Source of the DNA: Candidatus Nitrotoga sp. CP45 | GTDB taxonomy: Bacteria > Bacteroidota > Bacteroidia > Flavobacteriales > Flavobacteriaceae | Assembly (NCBI GenBank): GCA_943329165.2 | Contig: CALQCV020000157.1 | Location: 1 to 5,285 of the forward strand | Length of the DNA stretch: 5,285 nucleotides | Direction of reading: 5' to 3' | Shown here: one piece after another, positions 1 through 2,799 of the stretch | Numbering within the stretch: the first letter of the stretch is position 1 | Layout of the letters: every line of letters starts with the position of its first letter | Notes under the pieces: generated by a model | Database searches by the model: none | What the model saw: only the letters and a program-made list of their open reading frames with translations | Told to the model about the DNA's origin: nothing | Made by a program: the position numbers and the translations under genes

Positions 1-378
1 CCACGCACTCATTGCACTTTCTGGAGTTTGATAATTGTAAGCAATGTTTTCTCCAACTTTCGTTGCTCCTAATACCTCAATCAGGTTATTAGCTCTTTGC
101 TGAAAATAATCGTGATTAACTAATTTGTTATCAATCATATAAATATTATGTTCTTGTGACTTATACGATATATGATTAATTACCTGGAGCGAGTTTAATC
201 CAATGCTTTGACGATAATTATTTACAGCCGTAATAAGTTTCAACTCACTATCATTATAATTGTAGGAAGTTACAAGCTTGTTGTTAGAAGAAGATTCTTC
301 CGCAGAATCAGAAGAACATGATACCATTGTGAACACGATTGCAAACGGCAATAATGCTCTAAACATTTTTGCTTTCAT
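1..378 (-). CDS. CAP-domain (SCP/PR-1-like) lipoprotein, N-terminal part
   Basis: The first 126 codons of a gene that runs off the left edge, read from ATG at 378-376. Residues 1-21 form a lipoprotein signal peptide: a basic start (MKAKMFR), a hydrophobic stretch (ALLPFAIVFT) and a lipobox-like MVSC with C21 as the lipidation site. The mature start, SSDSAEESS, is acidic and resembles the export signals that place Bacteroidota lipoproteins on the cell surface; that location is inference. From about residue 45 the sequence follows the bacterial CAP fold: an NNYR helix (53-56), a QEHNIYM helix (75-81), H89 followed by F92 and R95, and the diagnostic GENIA (109-113), then the helix leading to W126. 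H89 and E110 correspond to two of the four CAP cavity residues. The other half, including the expected GHxxN motif, lies outside the window. No Shine-Dalgarno sequence is visible. CAP proteins have varied and often unknown roles, so no substrate is assigned. Confidence 0.85.
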   Translation of the reverse strand, partial: MKAKMFRALLPFAIVFTMVSCSSDSAEESSSNNKLVTSYNYNDSELKLITAVNNYRQSIGLNSLQVINHISYKSQEHNIYMIDNKLVNHDYFQQRANNLIEVLGATKVGENIAYNYQTPESAMSAW

Positions 379-404
379 AGTAAGTAGGTTAAGTTTTTAA
401 TAAA

Positions 405-524
405 GTAGATGTGGGGCAAACACTTTATTGAATTAATTTTGACAGAATATATTTTTTAAATTTGGTAGATGTGGGGCAAACACTTTATTTAAATAATATG
501 GAAAGAACGTATTGTTTTATTTCT
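405..524. repeat. Tandem duplication of a 60-bp unit with a perfect 25-bp core
   Basis: Unit 1 is 405-464 and unit 2 is 465-524, directly abutting. The first 25 bases of each (405-429 and 465-489) are identical and include GATGTGGGGCAAACACTTTA. This core is the only G/C-rich patch in the region. By eye, the other 35 bases match at about 23 positions without gaps, so the whole unit is about 80% identical but the differences all fall outside the core. Core 1 ends 26 bases upstream of the lipoprotein start, so the element lies in that gene's promoter or leader. A short GTG...CAC dyad sits inside the core. A duplicated protein-binding site or promoter is the simplest reading; the function is unknown. 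Confidence 0.8.
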
Positions 525-544
525 TGTACAACGTTACATGTTTT

Positions 545-574
545 ATCGATTAAGTTGCAAATAAAATCGATTAA
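545..574. promoter_or_regulatory. ATCGATTAA direct-repeat pair, possible operator
   Basis: ATCGATTAA occurs at 545-553 and again at 566-574. The start-to-start distance is 21 bp, about two helical turns, so bound proteins would sit on the same DNA face. Each copy is centred on the palindrome ATCGAT, and copy 1 with its flanks (TTTATCGATTAA) is nearly a 12-bp palindrome. The pair lies about 115-140 bp upstream of the mutarotase -7 element and about 170-195 bp upstream of the lipoprotein start. In DNA this rich in A+T, chance is a real alternative. Confidence 0.25.
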
Positions 575-687
575 ATACACTTATTTAATTTATAAATGTA
601 TAAAATTCTTACTTTTTAACATTTAATTGTATATCTTTTAACTTTATAAATTTTAAAAAATAACTTATTAAATACTGATTATTGAAA

Positions 688-695
688 TATCTTTG
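688..695 (+). promoter_or_regulatory. Bacteroidota -7 promoter element (TATCTTTG)
   Basis: TATCTTTG matches the Bacteroidota sigma-factor -7 consensus TAnnTTTG exactly. No clear TTTG -33 element is seen at the expected distance upstream. A transcript starting a few bases downstream would begin near 700-703, giving a leader of only about 12-15 bases before the TTG at 715, which supports translation starting at or close to that codon. Confidence 0.55.
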
Positions 696-714
696 ACTTT
701 AAAATAAAACTCTT

Positions 715-1569
715 TTGATAACAATTCTTTCAAATTCAGAACTAGCTGCAACTATAAATCATAAAGGAGCCGAATTGATTTCCTTAAAAAGGACTGATTC
801 AGATAAAGAATACATCTGGGAGGGAAATCCAGATTATTGGGGAAAGCACTCACCTATTCTATTTCCGATTATAGGTACTTTAAAAAACAATTCATACACT
901 TATAACAACAATATATATGAATTATCTCGTCACGGATTTGCAAGAGATATGGCTTTTGATTTGGTTAGTCGTACTAAAAATGAAGTGATATTTTCTGTGT
1001 CTTCAAACAAAATGACTAAAGAAAAATATCCATTCGAATTTGAATTACTAATTAGTTACACCATACATAATTCTGAATTAACAATTAGTTATCAGGTTAT
1101 TAATAAAGATTCGGATGTAATACCCTTCTCAATTGGTGGTCATCCGGCATTTGCTTTACCCAAAAAATTTGAAGAGTATACTTTAAAATTTGAGATAGAT
1201 GAAAACTTAATAAGTTATCAATTAGAGAATGATTTGCTTTCAGAAAAGACAAAATCAATCGGCTTAATAAAAAACAGCTTGCCCCTAACCTATTCTCTTT
1301 TTGAAAATGATGCGTTGATTTTTAAAGAATTAAAGTCAAAACAAATTCAAATTATAGAAAGTGATATTCCAATTTTGAATTTTAAATTTAAAGATTTTCC
1401 AAATTTCGGAATATGGACAAAAGTTAATGCACCTTTCATTTGCCTCGAACCTTGGGTTGGCTATTCCGATGTTTTGAATACAACCGGAAATATTTTAGAG
1501 AAAGAAGGAATTCAAATTCTTGAGCCTAATTCTTCAAAAGAATTCAATTTTACTATTCAAATTCTATAA
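715..1569 (+). CDS. Aldose 1-epimerase family protein (LacX-like mutarotase)
   Basis: A complete 284-residue protein of the galactose-mutarotase superfamily, LacX-like branch, usual length for that group. Such enzymes interconvert the alpha and beta anomers of sugars and are cytoplasmic; no signal peptide is seen here. Landmarks are in family order: the N-terminal strand HKGAELISLK (16-25), SPILFPIIG (46-54), SRHGFARD (71-78) with H73, SIGGHPAF (139-146) with H143, and CLEPWVGYSD (243-252), where E245 aligns with the catalytic glutamate. The two histidines and the glutamate are the expected active-site set. The start is a TTG: the frame is closed by TAA at 700-702 and holds no ATG before the conserved N-terminus, so TTG 715 gives the expected MITILSNSEL. 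The next upstream codons (AAT AAA ACT CTT) offer no start. The true sugar is unknown. It probably stands alone, since the next plus-strand native gene has its own promoter element. Confidence 0.9.
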   Translation: MITILSNSELAATINHKGAELISLKRTDSDKEYIWEGNPDYWGKHSPILFPIIGTLKNNSYTYNNNIYELSRHGFARDMAFDLVSRTKNEVIFSVSSNKMTKEKYPFEFELLISYTIHNSELTISYQVINKDSDVIPFSIGGHPAFALPKKFEEYTLKFEIDENLISYQLENDLLSEKTKSIGLIKNSLPLTYSLFENDALIFKELKSKQIQIIESDIPILNFKFKDFPNFGIWTKVNAPFICLEPWVGYSDVLNTTGNILEKEGIQILEPNSSKEFNFTIQIL

Positions 1570-1574
1570 TTACC

Positions 1575-1606
1575 AAAAAAAAATACGGCTTTGTAAACGA
1601 AGCGTA
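1575..1606 (-). terminator. Weak hairpin with A9 tract, terminator-like on the minus strand
   Basis: Just after the mutarotase stop, nine A residues (1575-1583) precede a hairpin. TAC(G)GCTT at 1584-1591 pairs with AAGCGTA at 1600-1606, a 7-bp stem with one bulged G. Read on the minus strand this is a stem followed by T9, the form of a Rho-independent terminator. On the plus strand there is no T-run after it. No minus-strand gene is present immediately to its right, so its role is unclear and it may be incidental. Confidence 0.25.
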
Positions 1607-1648
1607 CTTACTTCAAAATAAATTATGGTACACTATTATTTATTCTTT

Positions 1649-1666
1649 ACCCGTTGGGTGTAATTA
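1649..1666 (+). repeat. IS982 left terminal inverted repeat
   Basis: ACCCGTTGGGTGTAATTA. It matches the reverse complement of the right end at 16 of 18 positions, the first 11 being perfect. The outer 11 bases are themselves an interrupted palindrome (ACCC-GTT-GGGT). Confidence 0.9.
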
Positions 1667-1686
1667 TTTGAAATAAAATATATCGA

Positions 1687-1748
1687 ATAAATGTTGGTCA
1701 AGATACTGAAAATCAGTATTTTGAAGTCGCTAAACAACCAACATTTAT
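1687..1748 (+). promoter_or_regulatory. Nested hairpin leader sequestering the transposase start
   Basis: Two helices stack in the transposase leader. The outer one pairs 1687-1697 (ATAAATGTTGG) with 1738-1748 (CCAACATTTAT), 11 perfect base pairs that include the first two bases of the transposase ATG. The inner one pairs 1698-1709 (TCAAGATACTGA) with 1713-1724 (TCAGTATTTTGA), 12 pairs with a single G-U and an AAA loop, starting directly next to the outer helix. Only 13 bases (1725-1737) are left unpaired on one side. An mRNA containing both arms would hide the transposase start. Other insertion sequences (IS10, IS50) use such folds to block translation from read-through transcripts; that role here is inference. 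Confidence 0.65.
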
Positions 1749-1750
1749 GA
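1691..1750 (+). CDS. Possible 19-residue leader ORF coupled to the transposase
   Basis: ATG at 1691 opens a 19-codon frame, MLVKILKISILKSLNNQHL, ending in TGA at 1748-1750. The TGA overlaps the transposase ATG as ATGA, the classic arrangement for termination-reinitiation coupling. The frame is different from the transposase, so it is not an N-terminal extension. It spans the complete nested hairpin, and its own ATG lies in the left outer arm, so a ribosome translating it would unwind the fold and stop at the transposase start. The peptide resembles no family I recognise and is hydrophobic and basic. With only 19 codons the ORF could be chance; the overlap and its exact match to the hairpin limits are what make it worth recording. 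Confidence 0.35.
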   Translation: MLVKILKISILKSLNNQHL

Positions 1751-2631
1751 CAAATATAGTTAAAAATTATTTTAGAGTTTTAGAAGTTTTAAGTTCTTTG
1801 AATATTGAGTTTGAGTTTAAATCAGTAATTGGCAGAAAACCAAAAATGACTGATTTAGAGGTGGTTGCTTTGAGTCTGACAGCTGAATTCATGTTAATTG
1901 ACAGTGAAAATTCACTTTTCAAACAGCTTTCTCCATGTGAAATTCCAAATTTAATTGAGCGAAGTCAATTTAATAAAAGACGAAAAAAGCTGTTTTTGTT
2001 TTCTGAACAAATTAGAACAAAATTAGCAGCTCAATTTCTATGTTTTGAAGACTACTTTATTGTTGATAGCATGCCTTTAGAGATATGTAAATTTTCACGA
2101 CACAATAGGATTAAAATCTGCAAAGACGATTTTGAAACTGCGCCTTCCAAAGGTTTTTGCGCTTCACAAAACAGTTGGTTCTATGGATATAAACTTCATG
2201 GTGTTTGTTCTGTTACGGGTGTTCTTCATTCGTTAGATATTACTAAAGCTGAAGTTCATGACATTCATTTTTTGAAAAATATAAAACAACAAATGTCTGA
2301 TTGTGTGTTGCTTGGAGATATAGGGTATCTGTCAGAAAGCATTCAACTGGATTTATTCCAATCTGTAAATATTAAATTAGAAACACCAAAAAGAATGAAT
2401 CAAGCGAGTTATAAACCACAACCTTATATTTTCAGAAAATCCAGAAAAAGAATAGAAACATTGTTTTCCCAACTATGCGACCAATTCTTAATTAGAAGAA
2501 ATTATGCTAAATCTTTTGAGGGATTTAAAACAAGGATTTCAGCCAAAATAACAGCATTAACTCTAGTTCAATACATAAATAAGTTTATTTTTGATAGACC
2601 AATAAATAACATCAAAAATCAATTAATTTAA
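1747..2631 (+). CDS. IS982-family DDE transposase
   Basis: An intact 294-residue transposase, full length for the family, which cuts and joins the ends of the surrounding element. The N-terminal part (about 1-95) is helical and basic with the family's KPKMTDLEVVALSL segment (31-44), likely for binding DNA ends. The RNase H-like catalytic core follows: FIVDSMPLEIC gives the first aspartate D107, WFYGYKLHG (144-152) is a conserved core strand, LLGDIGYLS gives the second aspartate D191, and RKRIETLFSQL gives the glutamate E237. The three acidic residues are all present. ATG 1747 fits the usual family N-terminus (MTNIVKNYFRVLEVL). The TAA stop falls inside the right terminal repeat. Expression is probably limited by the leader hairpin that covers this start codon. 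No frameshift or internal stop is seen. Confidence 0.95.
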   Translation: MTNIVKNYFRVLEVLSSLNIEFEFKSVIGRKPKMTDLEVVALSLTAEFMLIDSENSLFKQLSPCEIPNLIERSQFNKRRKKLFLFSEQIRTKLAAQFLCFEDYFIVDSMPLEICKFSRHNRIKICKDDFETAPSKGFCASQNSWFYGYKLHGVCSVTGVLHSLDITKAEVHDIHFLKNIKQQMSDCVLLGDIGYLSESIQLDLFQSVNIKLETPKRMNQASYKPQPYIFRKSRKRIETLFSQLCDQFLIRRNYAKSFEGFKTRISAKITALTLVQYINKFIFDRPINNIKNQLI

Positions 2632-2646
2632 TTTTACCCAACGGGT
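2629..2646 (-). repeat. IS982 right terminal inverted repeat
   Basis: Read inward from the right end it is ACCCGTTGGGTAAAATTA, matching the left end at 16 of 18 positions. It overlaps the transposase stop codon (2629-2631). Confidence 0.9.
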
Positions 2647-2661
2647 TAAGTAATTGTTTGT

Positions 2662-2686
2662 ATGGGGCTTTTGGGTCCCATTTTTT
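2662..2686 (+). terminator. Rho-independent terminator
   Basis: ATGGGGC at 2662-2668 pairs with GTCCCAT at 2675-2681 (7 pairs, one G-U) around a TTTTGG loop, followed by six T residues (2681-2686). It lies 16 bases outside the right end of the insertion sequence, so it belongs to the host DNA. Before the insertion it would have started about 95 bases after the mutarotase stop, so it was probably that gene's terminator. It now can also end transcripts leaving the transposase gene and insulate the lyase. Confidence 0.75.
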
Positions 2687-2712
2687 GTATTATTAGTTTC
2701 TTATTTTTTTGT

Positions 2713-2720
2713 TATATTTG
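2713..2720 (+). promoter_or_regulatory. Bacteroidota -7 promoter element (TATATTTG)
   Basis: TATATTTG matches TAnnTTTG exactly. The nearest upstream TTTG (2684-2687) is 25 bases away, somewhat longer than the usual -33 to -7 spacing, so the -33 element is uncertain. A start a few bases downstream would give a leader of roughly 70 bases before ATG 2800. That leader is A+T-rich with no Shine-Dalgarno sequence, as is usual in this phylum. The element lies after the terminator, so the lyase seems to be transcribed on its own. Confidence 0.5.
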
Positions 2721-2799
2721 GATACTAGTAATTCTTTGGATTTCGAAAAAGTTTAATTTTAATATTAATTAGCCATTATTTAACCAACAAAATTTAACT

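Larger units (their letters stand above)
379..714. other. Gene-free divergent intergenic region
   Basis: This 336-base, very A+T-rich stretch separates the minus-strand lipoprotein from the plus-strand mutarotase. I see no plausible gene or structured RNA in it on either strand. It contains the tandem 60-bp repeat, the ATCGATTAA pair and the TATCTTTG promoter element, each listed separately. No exact TAnnTTTG element was found on the minus strand for the lipoprotein. A plus-strand TAATTTTG at 434-441, inside repeat unit 1, matches the -7 consensus but is not kept in unit 2 and may be chance in such A+T-rich DNA. Confidence 0.7.
1649..2646 (+). mobile_element. IS982-family insertion sequence, complete
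   Basis: A 998-bp element bounded by near-identical terminal inverted repeats that start ACCC, with one transposase gene filling most of it. Length, single ORF, DDE transposase type and ACCC ends all fit the IS982 family. It lies in the intergenic space between the mutarotase and the lyase and breaks no gene. No clean target-site duplication is visible: the left flank ends TTATTCTTT and the right flank begins TAAGTAATT, with only scattered matches. This may mean an old insertion, a recombination between copies, or slightly misplaced ends. Both ends and the transposase are intact, so the element may still be mobile. Confidence 0.9.

Noticed and set aside
434..441. TAATTTTG as a plus-strand promoter
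   Set aside because: It fits TAnnTTTG but has no clear -33 element, is not kept in the second repeat unit, and no nearby plus-strand gene starts before 715.
405..489. CRISPR-like array from two identical 25-base repeats
   Set aside because: There are only two copies, the 35-base 'spacers' are themselves about two-thirds identical to each other, and no cas genes are present. A tandem duplication explains it better.
1639..2655. A decayed 9-bp target-site duplication flanking the insertion sequence
   Set aside because: TTATTCTTT and TAAGTAATT match at only 5 of 9 positions, all A or T, which is expected by chance in this composition.
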